Assembly: GCA_903821605.1 (NCBI GenBank)
Contig: CAIJLZ010000008.1
Coordinates: 1 to 64,000, forward strand
Origin: an uncultured Sphingomonadales bacterium
Lineage (GTDB): Bacteria > Pseudomonadota > Alphaproteobacteria > Sphingomonadales > Sphingomonadaceae
Length of the DNA: 64,000 nt
Direction: 5' to 3'
The position numbers and the translations under genes are program-made. Under the pieces are notes generated by a model. The model made no database searches, had not been told where the DNA came from, and worked only from the letters and a program-made list of their open reading frames with translations. This document shows positions 48,932-57,815 of the stretch, piece by piece (the first letter of the stretch is position 1; every line of letters begins with the position of its first letter).

Positions 48932-49036
48932 GGGCCGATGTCTTAACTGAGCCAATCGCATCCGCCAAGCAACTAATCGTGCTGGATCACATACGGTGGC
49001 GAATGAAAGGAAAATCCGGGAGATGATCACCCCCTG

Positions 49037-49058
49037 CCCCTCCCGCACGCGGGAGGGG
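49037..49058. repeat. CCCCTCCCGC-type intergenic palindrome (copy 2)
   Basis: CCCCTCCCGC (49037-49046) and GCGGGAGGGG (49049-49058) form a perfect 10-bp hairpin with an AC loop, between the secF stop and bamD. No T-run follows. It belongs to the same family as 15818-15841 and 57765-57786. Confidence 0.65.
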
Positions 49059-49068
49059 GGATCGGGGA

Positions 49069-50043
49069 TCAGTCGCGCGGGGTGATGCGTTCGGCATCGC
49101 CCTTGGACACCGAAGCGCGCGTCTCACCTGCCGGCAAGAAGCTGTCCGGCCCAACCTTGAGCCACACCAAAATGGGAGCCGCGACATAGGCCGAGGAGAA
49201 GGTGCCAACCACAATGCCGAGCAGCATCGCCGCCGTGAAACCGAAGATCACATCCGGCCCGAGGAACAGCAAAATCCCGAGCGCCACGAACAGGCTGAGC
49301 GATGTCATCATCGTGCGCGACAGGGTTTCGTTGACCGTCAGATCAAGCAGCGGGATGATTTCCATCTTGCGGAACTTGCGCAGATTTTCGCGCACCCGGT
49401 CATAAACGACAATCGTGTCGTTGAGCGAATAACCGATGATCGTCAGCAACGCTGCCACGACGTTCAGGTTGAATTCGAGTTGGGTCAGCGCAAAGAAACC
49501 GAAGGTGATCACCACGTCATGGAACAGCGCAAACAACGCCCCGACGCCGAACTGCCATTCGAAGCTGAACCAGATGTAGAGCGAAATGCCCAGCATCGCG
49601 AGGCCTAGCGCCATCATGCCGGTGCGGAACAGTTCATCCGACACCTTGCCCGACACGGTTTCCACCGCATCGAAACGCGCCGCCGGATAGGATTTCAGCA
49701 CGACCTGCTTAACCGCCATCGCGGCCTGATTCGCGGCTTCTTCCCCGCCCTTGGGCACGGGCATGCGGATCGAAATATCGCGCGGTGAACCGAATTGCTG
49801 GATCGTCGCATCGCCCAGATTGAGCTTTTCAATATCGCTACGCAGGGATTCGATTTCGACCGGTCGCTCAAGCGCGACCCGCACCATCTGGCCACCGACA
49901 AAATCGACGCCAAGGTTGAGACCGCGCACAAAGCACAGCACCAGCGAGGCGATAATCAGGATGATCGATAGCCCCATCGCCCACCAGCGATAGGACAGGA
50001 ACGGGATATTGGTGTTATCCGGGACGAGTTTCAGCGGACGCAT
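49069..50043 (-). CDS. secF: Protein translocase subunit SecF
   Basis: A 324-residue membrane protein with six helices. The first periplasmic domain follows GLNLGVDFVGG; the RND-type segments include LLTIIGYSLNDTIVVYDRVREN and NETLSRTMMTSLSLFVALGILLFLG. With SecD it uses proton-motive force to pull exported proteins through SecYEG. It starts 13 bases after secD. Confidence 0.96.
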   Translation of the reverse strand: MRPLKLVPDNTNIPFLSYRWWAMGLSIILIIASLVLCFVRGLNLGVDFVGGQMVRVALERPVEIESLRSDIEKLNLGDATIQQFGSPRDISIRMPVPKGGEEAANQAAMAVKQVVLKSYPAARFDAVETVSGKVSDELFRTGMMALGLAMLGISLYIWFSFEWQFGVGALFALFHDVVITFGFFALTQLEFNLNVVAALLTIIGYSLNDTIVVYDRVRENLRKFRKMEIIPLLDLTVNETLSRTMMTSLSLFVALGILLFLGPDVIFGFTAAMLLGIVVGTFSSAYVAAPILVWLKVGPDSFLPAGETRASVSKGDAERITPRD

Positions 50044-50056
50044 GGACGGCCCTTCC

Positions 50057-51670
50057 TCAAATCACGAGTTCTTTGGGACGATTGCGCTTCAACCAGTCCG
50101 ACACAAGCAGACGGGTGAAGGTCACGCCGGTGAAGACCGAGGTCACGATGCCAATCGCCAACACCACCGCGAAGCCGCGGATCGGGCCGCTACCGAACCA
50201 GAACATAATCACCGCCGAAATCACGTTGGTGATGTTCGCGTCGAAAATCGCTCGGCTGGCTTCCTTATAGCCGAATTCGATCGATGAATGGACGTTGCGC
50301 CCGCGACGCTGTTCTTCGCGGATGCGCTCGTTGATCAGCACATTGGCGTCAACCGCCGCACCAATGGTGAGCACAAAGCCCGCAATACCCGGCAAGGTCA
50401 GCGTCGCATTAAAGATCGACATGATCCCGAGGATCATCAGCGCATTCACCAGCAACGCCAGCGTCGTATAAACACCGAAGCGCAAATAGGTGATCATCAT
50501 GAAGATGATCACCGCAAGCGTCGCGACGATCCCGGCAATGGCACCCTTTTTGATTGAATCCGCGCCAAGATCGGGGCCGACAGTGCGTTCCTCGACCACC
50601 TTCAACGCAATCGGCAGCTTGCCCGAGCGCAGCGCAATGGCGAGCTGGTTGGCACTGTCGACGGTGAAGTTGCCGGAAATCTGGGCCGAACCACCAAGGA
50701 TTGGCTCGTTGATGTTCGGCGCGGACAGCACCTGACCATCGAGAATAATCGCGAATGGCTTACCGGTATTTTCCTGTGTCACCTTGGCAAACCGGCGACC
50801 ACCTGCCCCATCGAAACGGATATTCACGACCGGGCTGTTATTGGTTTGGTCATAGCCCTGTTGCGCATCGAGCAACTGATCGCCCGAGATCATCACGCGG
50901 CGCTGCACGGCGATCCGGCCACCCTTATATTGCGCGCCGGCATCTGGCGAATATGGCAGGATCTGGCTGCCCGCAGGCGCGCGGCCCGACGTCAGTTGAT
51001 CCGGCGTCGCAGTCAGGTCGACAAGCTTGAATTCGAGCTTGGCGGTCTTGCCCAGCAGGGCCTTTAGCGCATCCGGATTTTGCAGCCCCGGCACCTGCAC
51101 CACGATGCGGTCCTCGCCTTGACGCAGGATCGTGGGCTCCTTGGTGCCCATTTCGTCGATCCGCTTCGACACGACTTCGCGCGCGACATCCATCGCGCCA
51201 TTCAGCGCGGCATTGATGCCCGCAACGGTCGGGACCAGCACCATGCGGTTGCCGTCTTCGACCGTCACATTCCAGTCGCGCTGACCGGTCAGGCCAACAC
51301 CCGTCGTGAACTTCGAAATACGCTCGCGCGCCTCATCGATCTGGGCCGGATTCCGCACGAAAAAGGACAGGCGATTGCCCGCAGTCGAAATATCGCCAAT
51401 CTCGATCTTATCGCCACCGCGCCGCATTTCGGTGCGGACGGTTTCCTCCATCGATTCGACATGCTGCTTCACGAAGCTGTCACGATCAGCCTCCAGCAGG
51501 ATATGACTGCCCCCGGAGAGGTCGAGCCCGAGATTGATCTGTGTCTCGACAAAGCGCTTCGGCAAAAAGCCGAGATACTGGTCGGGAATGACGGTTGGAA
51601 TGGCGAACACCACCCCAATGATAATCGACAGCCAGATCAGCCAGCGTTTCCACGTTGGAAATTCAAGCAC
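50057..51670 (-). CDS. secD: Protein translocase subunit SecD
   Basis: A 537-residue membrane protein from the GTG at 51670. Seen: NLGLDLSGGSHILLE, the P1 periplasmic domain, IALRSGKLPIALKVVEERTVGPDLG, GAAVDANVLINERIREE and NITNVISAVIMFWFGSGPIRGF. A TTG two codons upstream (51676) is in frame, but the Shine-Dalgarno AGAGGA at about 51679-51684 is only two bases from it and correctly spaced (about 8 bases) from the GTG, so GTG is chosen; this also gives the family's usual MLEFP start. Confidence 0.96.
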   Translation of the reverse strand: MLEFPTWKRWLIWLSIIIGVVFAIPTVIPDQYLGFLPKRFVETQINLGLDLSGGSHILLEADRDSFVKQHVESMEETVRTEMRRGGDKIEIGDISTAGNRLSFFVRNPAQIDEARERISKFTTGVGLTGQRDWNVTVEDGNRMVLVPTVAGINAALNGAMDVAREVVSKRIDEMGTKEPTILRQGEDRIVVQVPGLQNPDALKALLGKTAKLEFKLVDLTATPDQLTSGRAPAGSQILPYSPDAGAQYKGGRIAVQRRVMISGDQLLDAQQGYDQTNNSPVVNIRFDGAGGRRFAKVTQENTGKPFAIILDGQVLSAPNINEPILGGSAQISGNFTVDSANQLAIALRSGKLPIALKVVEERTVGPDLGADSIKKGAIAGIVATLAVIIFMMITYLRFGVYTTLALLVNALMILGIMSIFNATLTLPGIAGFVLTIGAAVDANVLINERIREEQRRGRNVHSSIEFGYKEASRAIFDANITNVISAVIMFWFGSGPIRGFAVVLAIGIVTSVFTGVTFTRLLVSDWLKRNRPKELVI

Positions 51671-51703
51671 GCGCAATCCTCTCTATTCGGCAATCAGTAC
51701 CGA

Positions 51704-52045
51704 TCAGTCGTTGGCAGGCTTTGCGCCAGCCAGCGGACGAACGTCCGACAGCGTGCCCTTGATCGCGCGCACGCGGACATTGGGGGAAATCTCGATCTCG
51801 ACTTCATCGCCGTCGACCTTGGTCACCTTGCCGATCAACCCGCCACCGGTGATCACAACATCGCCCTTTTTGGCGGCGTCAATCAGGGCGCGATGATCCT
51901 TCATCCGCTTTTGCTGCGGGCGGATCACAAGGAACCAGAAGATAACGAAGATAAAAAGCAGCGGCGCCACCTGCAAGAAAAAGGCGGTAGCACCAGAAGG
52001 TGCACCGGCAGCGGCGGTCTGGGCAAATGCGGGGGTGGAGAACAT
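51704..52045 (-). CDS. yajC: Preprotein translocase subunit YajC
   Basis: A 113-residue single-span membrane protein, one of the accessory SecDF parts. It has a hydrophobic helix APLLFIFVIFWFLVIRPQQKR, the invariant RPQQKRMK, and the TGGGLIGKVTKVDGDEVEIEIS core. First gene of the yajC-secD-secF run; about 160 bases upstream, up to tRNA-Pro on the other strand, are without a gene and presumably hold the promoter. Confidence 0.96.
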   Translation of the reverse strand: MFSTPAFAQTAAAGAPSGATAFFLQVAPLLFIFVIFWFLVIRPQQKRMKDHRALIDAAKKGDVVITGGGLIGKVTKVDGDEVEIEISPNVRVRAIKGTLSDVRPLAGAKPAND

Positions 52046-52204
52046 CGAAACAGGCTTTCTCTTGACGACCTGGTTCCGACTGCGGACAGCACATTGCCAG
52101 CCCGAACGGAAACCTTGGTCCGGGCGGCTATCACATAATTGACGGCATAGGCAATGGGCGGGCTTGCCAACCGCCCCTATCCCGACTATTCGGCGCCTTC
52201 CGGT

Positions 52205-52281
52205 CGGGGCGTAGCGCAGCCTGGTAGCGCATCACACTGGGGGTGTGGGGGTCGCAGGTTCGAATCCTGTCGCCCCGACCA
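52205..52281 (+). tRNA. tRNA-Pro (anticodon GGG)
   Basis: A 77-nt plus-strand cloverleaf starting CGGGGCGTAGCGCAG and ending in encoded ACCA. The anticodon arm is TCACA-CTGGGGG-TGTGG, so the anticodon is GGG. Acceptor stem CGGGGCG/CGCCCCG is perfect. Divergent from yajC. Confidence 0.97.
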
Positions 52282-52293
52282 ATTATCTCTTCT

Positions 52294-53019
52294 TCACAAT
52301 CCACATCCTCCCGCCGCGCTGGATCGTCGCGGCTCGGCGAGATAGCTTGCGGTGGGCAAGGGCTTTGCCCGGCCAAATGGTTTCGGCGCGGTCATCCCCC
52401 GAACCGATGGCATCAGCGCAGGCGGCGGTGCCATCGCTCTGATGGCCGGGGCGGCGCTCGGTTCGCTTGGCTGCACCACAGGGCCGATCGCCCGTTTCAG
52501 ATCAACCAGCGAAACGACTTCGACCGATTCGGGCGGTAGGATTTCGGCTGCGCGCGGCGGCGGGGTGATAATCGGGAGTTCGACCGCGTCTGCCAATGCT
52601 TCATGCACGGCGACCGGCCGATCAAGGGCAGGGACGACTTCAACCCCGCGCGATGCCGGATCATGCCAAGCGCTGATCCAGCCCGCCATATCCATGATTG
52701 GCGGACCCAGTTCCCGCGCCGCCATGACCGGGCGGCAGGCACCGGCAACTGGCAATCGGTCGCGCCGCCCAAGGCCCGTAAGGGCACGCCGCGCCAAGAT
52801 CAGCAGCAGCAACAGGCCGGTGGAACCAGCCGCCAATCGCAGCAATGTAGCGAGCTTATCGATCTGTCCGGTCAGCACCAGCACGCACAGGACTGCGCCC
52901 AGCAGGGCCAATCGGATGCAGAGGCGCCGAACCATCAAGATACGCAGGTCCGCTTTTGTGGCGGGAAGACCAACCGCACCCGCCTTGGGCCGGGATAAGA
53001 GCACAAACCACCAACGCAT
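52294..53019 (-). CDS. Orphan membrane protein with Pro-rich tail, unknown
   Basis: About 241 residues from ATG 53019 (the frame continues upstream, with another Met at 53070). Two hydrophobic helices, LCIRLALLGAVLCVLVLTG and LLRLAAGSTGLLLLLILARRALTGLG, are followed by a soluble Pro/Ala-rich region with repeated VV, PPP and PSEP stretches and no catalytic motif. I do not recognise the family. The coding call rests on the two well-formed membrane segments; the opposite frame is also open but lacks such features. Confidence 0.5.
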   Translation of the reverse strand: MRWWFVLLSRPKAGAVGLPATKADLRILMVRRLCIRLALLGAVLCVLVLTGQIDKLATLLRLAAGSTGLLLLLILARRALTGLGRRDRLPVAGACRPVMAARELGPPIMDMAGWISAWHDPASRGVEVVPALDRPVAVHEALADAVELPIITPPPRAAEILPPESVEVVSLVDLKRAIGPVVQPSEPSAAPAIRAMAPPPALMPSVRGMTAPKPFGRAKPLPTASYLAEPRRSSAAGGCGL

Positions 53020-53132
53020 CACGCAACAACCTTGCCAAACAACCGGCGACCCGTTCATGCGTAGCGGCAAATGCTTGATAAGCAGTTACAATAGCGCGCC
53101 ATCCCGACCGAACATTAACCGCGCCGGACATG

Positions 53133-53157
53133 AAAAAGGGGAGGCCATCGCCTCCCC
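53133..53157 (-). terminator. Rho-independent terminator after the FKBP gene
   Basis: On the minus strand GGGGAGG-CGATGG-CCTCCCC is followed by TTTTT: a perfect 7-bp stem with a T-run, about 50 bases past the FKBP stop. Confidence 0.85.
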
Positions 53158-53205
53158 TTCCCCAATCTCATCACCGGCGCAGCCGCATCGGCCCGCTAGT
53201 CGGTC

Positions 53206-53814
53206 TTATTGCGCTATATCAGCCGGGGCTTCGCCGCCCTGCATCGCTTCATGCGCGCCCGGGGCCATGCCCGGCATGCCGCCCATCGCCGCCTTCGGGG
53301 CAACATCAAGCAGGGTCACATCAAATACCAGCGCGGCATTTGGCGGGATAACGCCATTGCCGGCACCCATTTCACCATAAGCCAGTTCAGGCGGAATCCA
53401 GAATTTATAGGTGCTGCCCTTGGACATCAATTGCAGGCCTTCGACCCAACCCGGGATCAAACCGCCGACCGGCAGGGTCGCGGGCTGGCCGTTTTTCTTG
53501 CTGGAATCAAACACCGTGCCATCGGCGAGCTTGCCCTCATATTCGACGAGAACAACATCTTCCGGCGTCGGCTTTGGGCCATCGCCCTGCTTGATGATCT
53601 GATATTGCAGGCCGGTCGGGGTGGTCTGCACCCCGTCATGCTTGCCATTTTCGGCGAGGAACTCGGCAGCAGGGCGCGCCTTGGCCACCTGCTTGGCGGT
53701 CATCTGCCAGGCCGCAATCGCGCCAAAGGCCACCACAGCCGCCGTGCCAACCCACAGCTTGGTGAGCGAACCCTTTTTGATCGGCTGGAGAGGAACAGCA
53801 GTCACTTCAGACAT
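53206..53814 (-). CDS. FKBP-type peptidyl-prolyl isomerase
   Basis: A 202-residue protein with an N-terminal membrane anchor (LWVGTAAVVAFGAIAAW) and one FKBP domain: LQYQIIKQGDGPKP, VEYEGKLADGTVFDSS, GLIPGWVEGLQLMSKGSTYKFWIPPELAYG, and VIPPNAALVFDVTLLDV, including the aromatic pocket. It assists periplasmic or inner-membrane-linked folding. A Met-rich, Gly/Ala tail (MGGMPGMAPGAHEAMQG) follows the domain. It has its own terminator and follows the rpsU terminator, so it is a separate unit. Confidence 0.93.
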   Translation of the reverse strand: MSEVTAVPLQPIKKGSLTKLWVGTAAVVAFGAIAAWQMTAKQVAKARPAAEFLAENGKHDGVQTTPTGLQYQIIKQGDGPKPTPEDVVLVEYEGKLADGTVFDSSKKNGQPATLPVGGLIPGWVEGLQLMSKGSTYKFWIPPELAYGEMGAGNGVIPPNAALVFDVTLLDVAPKAAMGGMPGMAPGAHEAMQGGEAPADIAQ

Positions 53815-53928
53815 GGTGATATACCTGTAACAAAGAGAGATGGTTCGGCTTCACCCCATGAAGTCGGGCGCGCACTTTGGCAACAGCAAAATGCACAGGC
53901 GGGGAAAGCCCAAACCCGCCAGACAAAG

Positions 53929-53955
53929 AAAAAGGGCCACCCCGAAAGGCAGCCC
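53929..53955 (-). terminator. Rho-independent terminator after rpsU
   Basis: Minus strand: GGGCTGCC-TTTCGG-GGTGGCCC (53955-53934, with G-T pairs) followed by TTTTT (53933-53929), 30 bases past the rpsU stop. Confidence 0.75.
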
Positions 53956-53986
53956 CTGATCTTCGAGCCTGATCGGTCAGCGTCGA

Positions 53987-54193
53987 TTACCGAACGCCGT
54001 CACGTTCCATCCGCTTGCGGTCGAGCTTGCGGGCACGACGGACAGCAGCAGCCTTTTCACGGGCGCGCTTTTCCGACGGCTTTTCGTAATGACGACGGAG
54101 CTTCATCTCGCGATACACGCCTTCACGCTGCAGCTTCTTCTTGAGCGCGCGCAGCGCCTGGTCGACATTGTTTTCGCGAACGATGATTTGCAT
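53987..54193 (-). CDS. rpsU: 30S ribosomal protein S21
   Basis: A 68-residue, strongly basic protein with the S21 pattern: [53 protein letters not shown]. It sits on the small ribosomal subunit near the anti-Shine-Dalgarno end of 16S rRNA. Single-gene unit with its own terminator; its promoter should lie in the 340-base gap before the Bax-inhibitor-like gene. Confidence 0.98.
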   Translation of the reverse strand: MQIIVRENNVDQALRALKKKLQREGVYREMKLRRHYEKPSEKRAREKAAAVRRARKLDRKRMERDGVR

Positions 54194-54534
54194 AAAAGTC
54201 CAGCACTCCGATCAGTTTTTCTAGCTGCTCAGCCCCAAATGGAACATGGCAACCGGCAATGAAAAAGGGCTCACCACAGACTCACATCTGAGGCGTTGGC
54301 GAGCGCCCTATCACCCCGGCTAGTGGAAAACAAGGCTGAATCGCCCGTTCGGCCGCCCAGAAACGCGGGTTTTCCGTCATCCGACGCGCGAAAACCACAG
54401 CGCCACATGATGAACCCATGCCTTCGGGAACCCAATCGATTCGGTTTCGCTTGAAAAGCGCCCAGCAACACACGATATTGCTACCCATCGGGCGCTATCG
54501 TGCAGCCCGTATTCGGAAACGGAGTGTTTTTGAC
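54194..54534. other. Gene-free stretch between rpsU and the BI-1-like gene
   Basis: 341 bases with no convincing gene. Short open frames on both strands here have no recognisable protein features. It should hold the rpsU promoter and the promoter of the following gene. Confidence 0.6.
54451..54479 (+). promoter_or_regulatory. Candidate sigma70-type promoter of the BI-1-like gene
   Basis: TTGAAA (54451-54456), a 17-base spacer, and GATATT (54474-54479) give a plausible -35/-10 pair 56 bases before the ATG at 54535; GGAG at about 54521 is a ribosome-binding site. Confidence 0.4.
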
Positions 54535-55269
54535 ATGGCTAACTGGTCTGACCCCCGGACGACGTTCAACTCGTCGCCTACGAGCGCGGGACGCGAAGCC
54601 GCCGTGCACGCCGGGCTGCGGTCCTACATGTTGTCTGTCTATAATTACATGGCATCGGGCGTATTGCTGACCGGCATCGTCGCGATGCTGTTCGCCAACA
54701 GCGCGTTCGGCCAGAACATCCTGATGAACGGTGGCGCATTGCGCCTCGTGCTGATGCTCGCCCCGATTGGTCTGGTGATGTGGCTGAGCTTCGGCATCCA
54801 TCGCATGGCCGAAAGCACGGCCAAGGCCATTTTCTGGGGCTATGCCACGTTGATGGGGCTGTCGCTGTCGTCGATTTTCCTCGTCTATACCGGTGCCTCG
54901 ATCGCGCAGACCTTCTTCGCGACCGCCGCCGCCTTCGCCAGCCTCAGCCTTTATGGCTACACCACCAAGAAGGATTTGTCGGGCTTCGGCACTTTCCTGA
55001 TCATGGGCCTTGTTGGCTTGCTGGTCGCCAGCGTGATCAACATGTTCATGCAGTCCAGTGCGATGGATCTGGTGATCAGCTTCGTCGGCGTGCTGCTGTT
55101 CGCGGGCCTGACCGCCTATGACACCCAGAAGATCAAGAGCATGTACTTCGAGGTGCAGGGCTCGGCCTTCATGGGCAAGGCCGTGGTGATGGGCGCGTTG
55201 CAGCTCTATCTCGACTTCATCAACATGTTCCTGTTCCTGCTCCGCTTCATGGGCAACAACCGCAACTAA
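54535..55269 (+). CDS. Bax inhibitor-1 / YccA family membrane protein
   Basis: A 244-residue protein with seven hydrophobic helices, including NYMASGVLLTGIVAMLF, LMLAPIGLVMWLSFG, WGYATLMGLSLSSIFLVY, GFGTFLIMGLVGLLVASVINMF, and the final GALQLYLDFINMFLFLLRFMG with the conserved Asp-containing loop FAGLTAYDTQKIK. In E. coli YccA binds FtsH and modulates membrane-protein proteolysis; BI-1 proteins can also conduct Ca2+/H+. Start at 54535 is set by GGAG and the natural MANWSDPRTTF. A strong terminator follows. Confidence 0.93.
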   Translation: MANWSDPRTTFNSSPTSAGREAAVHAGLRSYMLSVYNYMASGVLLTGIVAMLFANSAFGQNILMNGGALRLVLMLAPIGLVMWLSFGIHRMAESTAKAIFWGYATLMGLSLSSIFLVYTGASIAQTFFATAAAFASLSLYGYTTKKDLSGFGTFLIMGLVGLLVASVINMFMQSSAMDLVISFVGVLLFAGLTAYDTQKIKSMYFEVQGSAFMGKAVVMGALQLYLDFINMFLFLLRFMGNNRN

Positions 55270-55295
55270 GCGGGCCAGACAGGATAAACGAACAA

Positions 55296-55328
55296 GGCCC
55301 GGCGGCACTGCCCGCCGGGCCTTTTTTT
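55296..55328 (+). terminator. Strong rho-independent terminator after the BI-1-like gene
   Basis: GGCCCGGCGG (55296-55305) and CCGCCGGGCC (55312-55321) form a perfect 10-bp stem, followed by seven T. Confidence 0.93.
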
Positions 55329-55426
55329 GTGGCGACGGCAGGCCGGGATACATCGGCACAACCGCCATTCCCAATTGGATTGATCTGGGTTAGGACGGCG
55401 ATATTGACGCACTCCGGACAGGCCCT

Positions 55427-56047
55427 TTGCTCTTGCCTCACCCTTATGCCTTCACCGTGCTGGCCGCCTCGTTATTGGCATTTTGGGCAACTTCGCCCAG
55501 CGCCGCCGCAGTGACAAAACCAAGCGTGGCGCATCAAGCAAAGCCATCGGAATTGATCAGCGGCAATGATGTGGAATCCATCGCGGCGCTGCTGCGCGAA
55601 GCGGGCTATAAGGCACAGGTCAAGGCCAATGATGACGGCGTGCGCTATATCGATAGCGCCGCCAATGGCATGTATTTCACCCTCAGCTTCACCGATTGCG
55701 ACATCAACTCGGGCTGTGCCAGCCTCCGTTTTCTCGCGTGGTGGGAGCGCCCGGTGGGCTTCTCGCTCAAGTCCGCCAATGAGTGGAACAACAGCTATAA
55801 GCTGGCGCGTGCGGCGATCGACCCGGAAGGCGATCTGGTGCTTGATTATTATCTCTCGCTCAAAGGCGGCGTGCGGCGCGAAAACTTCCTCGATATTTTC
55901 GACTGGTGGGCCCTGCTGCTCGTCGATTTTCGCCAGTTCATGGACAAACAGGCCGACGCGGCCGCCCGATCCAAGGCCGAAACCGGCGACAGCGGGTCAC
56001 GCAACGAGATCGGCCCCGACGCCAGCGACGAAGACCGGGCGGGCTGA
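55427..56047 (+). CDS. Exported YbjN-like protein
   Basis: A 206-residue protein with an N-terminal signal-like segment (YAFTVLAASLLAFWATSPSAAA) and a YbjN-type domain: VESIAALLREAGYKAQVKANDDGVRYIDSAANGMYFTLSFTDC, NEWNNSYKLARAAIDPEGDLVLDYYLSL and FDWWALLLVDFRQFM. The protein has a chaperone-like alpha/beta fold in relatives. Its start is uncertain: TTG 55427 and TTG 55433 are possible, and no ATG lies ahead of the signal segment. The tail after 180 is polar and disordered. Confidence 0.75.
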   Translation: MLLPHPYAFTVLAASLLAFWATSPSAAAVTKPSVAHQAKPSELISGNDVESIAALLREAGYKAQVKANDDGVRYIDSAANGMYFTLSFTDCDINSGCASLRFLAWWERPVGFSLKSANEWNNSYKLARAAIDPEGDLVLDYYLSLKGGVRRENFLDIFDWWALLLVDFRQFMDKQADAAARSKAETGDSGSRNEIGPDASDEDRAG

Positions 56048-56172
56048 TGCCCGACGTGATTAGGCCCCGCCCGATAACTGCACCCAAGGCTGGACTCCTG
56101 TTCCGGCTGCGGTAGTGAATAACCCCGTTCCCAACGGACCGGCGACAAGGTGGCACAAGTGAGAGACCCGTC

Positions 56173-57165
56173 ATGACCCTTGCCTCTTTTCCCGCGATCC
56201 GCCTGCGCCGCACCCGCGCCAATGGCTGGAGCCGCGCCCTGCACCGCGAGACATTGCTAAACCCGGCCAATTTCATCTGGCCGCTGTTCGTGACGCCGGG
56301 CAAGGATGTTGAGGAGCCGATCGGTGCCCTTCCCGGCGTGTCGCGCTGGTCGGTGGACCGGCTGGTCGATCGCGCCCGTGAGGCTCAGTCGCTCGGCATC
56401 GCGTGCCTCGCGCTGTTCCCCAACACCCAGGCCGAACGCCGCAGCGAGGATGGGCGCGAGGCGCTCAACCCCGATAATCTGATGTGTCAGGCGATCCGGG
56501 CGATCAAGGACGCGGTGCCGGATATCGGCGTTCTAACCGACGTCGCGCTTGATCCCTATACCTCGCATGGTCAAGACGGGCTGATCGACGCGCAAGGCTA
56601 TGTGCTGAACGATGCAACCAAGGAAATGCTGGTTGCCCAGTCACTCAATCAGGCGAATGCCGGGGCCGATATCATCGCGCCGTCCGACATGATGGATGGC
56701 CGCATCGGCGCGATCCGGGCGGCGCTGGAATCCGATGGCCATGCCAATGTCCAGATCATGGCCTATGCCGCCAAATATGCGAGTGCCTTTTACGGCCCGT
56801 TCCGCGATGCGGTCGGTTCGCGCGGGCTGTTGAAGGGCGATAAGAAGAGCTATCAAATGGACCCGGCCAACGCTGAAGAGGCGCTGCGCGAAGTGGCGCT
56901 CGATATCGCCGAGGGCGCGGACAGCGTGATGGTCAAGCCGGGCCTACCCTATCTCGACATCATCCGTCGGGTGAAGGATCGCTTTGAAGTGCCGGTGTTC
57001 GCCTATCAGGTGTCGGGCGAATATGCGATGATCGAACATGCCGCCGCTGCCGGGGCAGGCGACCGCGACGCGCTGATTTTGGAAACCTTGACCAGTTTCC
57101 GCCGCGCGGGTTGCGCGGGGATCCTGACCTACCACGCGGCCGACGCGGCGCGCCTCATCAGTTGA
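56173..57165 (+). CDS. hemB: Porphobilinogen synthase (5-aminolevulinate dehydratase)
   Basis: A 330-residue enzyme joining two 5-aminolevulinates in heme synthesis. The Schiff-base Lys residues lie in MAYAAKYASAFYGPFRDA and VMVKPGLPYLDII. The metal loop reads TDVALDPYTSHGQDG, with Asp/Ala where zinc enzymes have Cys, so it is the Mg/K-dependent (Asp-type) form usual for alphaproteobacteria. GAGAG precedes the ATG at 56173. Confidence 0.97.
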   Translation: MTLASFPAIRLRRTRANGWSRALHRETLLNPANFIWPLFVTPGKDVEEPIGALPGVSRWSVDRLVDRAREAQSLGIACLALFPNTQAERRSEDGREALNPDNLMCQAIRAIKDAVPDIGVLTDVALDPYTSHGQDGLIDAQGYVLNDATKEMLVAQSLNQANAGADIIAPSDMMDGRIGAIRAALESDGHANVQIMAYAAKYASAFYGPFRDAVGSRGLLKGDKKSYQMDPANAEEALREVALDIAEGADSVMVKPGLPYLDIIRRVKDRFEVPVFAYQVSGEYAMIEHAAAAGAGDRDALILETLTSFRRAGCAGILTYHAADAARLIS

Positions 57166-57182
57166 TTGGAGTGATTTCGACC

Positions 57183-57737
57183 ATGTACAAGGATGTCACC
57201 ATCGTGCCGTTCAACGGCAAGTCGCCGCAAATTCACCCGAGCGCCTTTATCGCGCCCGGTTGCCGGATCATTGGCGATGTCGAAATCGGGCCAGAGGTCA
57301 GCATCTGGTATAATTGCGTGATCCGCGCCGATGTGAACCGGGTCGTCATCGGTGCGCGCACCAATGTGCAGGATGGCACCGTCATCCATTGCGACTCCCC
57401 CGATCCGACGCAGCCTGCTGGCTGGCCGACAATTATCGGCGAAGATTGCCTGATCGGCCATCTCGCGATGGTTCATGGCGCGACCCTCGAAAACAATGCC
57501 TTTGTCGGCCTAAGCGCCACCGTGATGAACGGCTGCGTGATCGAGGAAGATGGCATGGTCGCCGCCGGCGCCCTGCTCTCGCCCAACAAGCGGGTCGGCA
57601 AGGGCCAGATGTGGATCGGCCGCCCGGCCAAATATCTGCGCGACCTCAGCCCAGCAGAAATCGCCGACAACCGTTATGGCGTGGTGAAATATATCGCCAA
57701 TGGCAAGGCGCACAAAGCCGCGCTCGAAGGGCTGTAA
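57183..57737 (+). CDS. Gamma-carbonic anhydrase-like hexapeptide-repeat protein
   Basis: A 184-residue left-handed beta-helix protein (YrdA/CaiE-like). Hexapeptide repeats run from IGDVEIGPEVSIWYNCVIRADV to AFVGLSATVMNGCVIEEDGMV. His residues in TVIHCDSP and IGHLAMVHGATL are at the positions of the zinc ligands of gamma-carbonic anhydrases. Activity is not certain, since many relatives lack the acidic loop. It follows hemB by 17 bases, with GGAG before the ATG. Confidence 0.9.
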   Translation: MYKDVTIVPFNGKSPQIHPSAFIAPGCRIIGDVEIGPEVSIWYNCVIRADVNRVVIGARTNVQDGTVIHCDSPDPTQPAGWPTIIGEDCLIGHLAMVHGATLENNAFVGLSATVMNGCVIEEDGMVAAGALLSPNKRVGKGQMWIGRPAKYLRDLSPAEIADNRYGVVKYIANGKAHKAALEGL

Positions 57738-57764
57738 ATTCCGTCTCAGTCAGGACAGCAAGCA

Positions 57765-57786
57765 CCCCTCCCGCCCACGGGAGGGG
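57765..57786. repeat. CCCCTCCCGC-type intergenic palindrome (copy 3)
   Basis: CCCCTCCCG (57765-57773) and CGGGAGGGG (57778-57786) form a perfect 9-bp hairpin between the convergent gamma-CA and merR genes. Confidence 0.65.
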
Positions 57787-57815
57787 TTGGGCTGGGCGAA
57801 TGCCGCCTCAATCGT

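Noticed and set aside
52352-53380. 342-residue plus-strand open frame
   Set aside because: Ser/Arg/Pro-rich, runs into the FKBP gene; the opposite frame has membrane segments.
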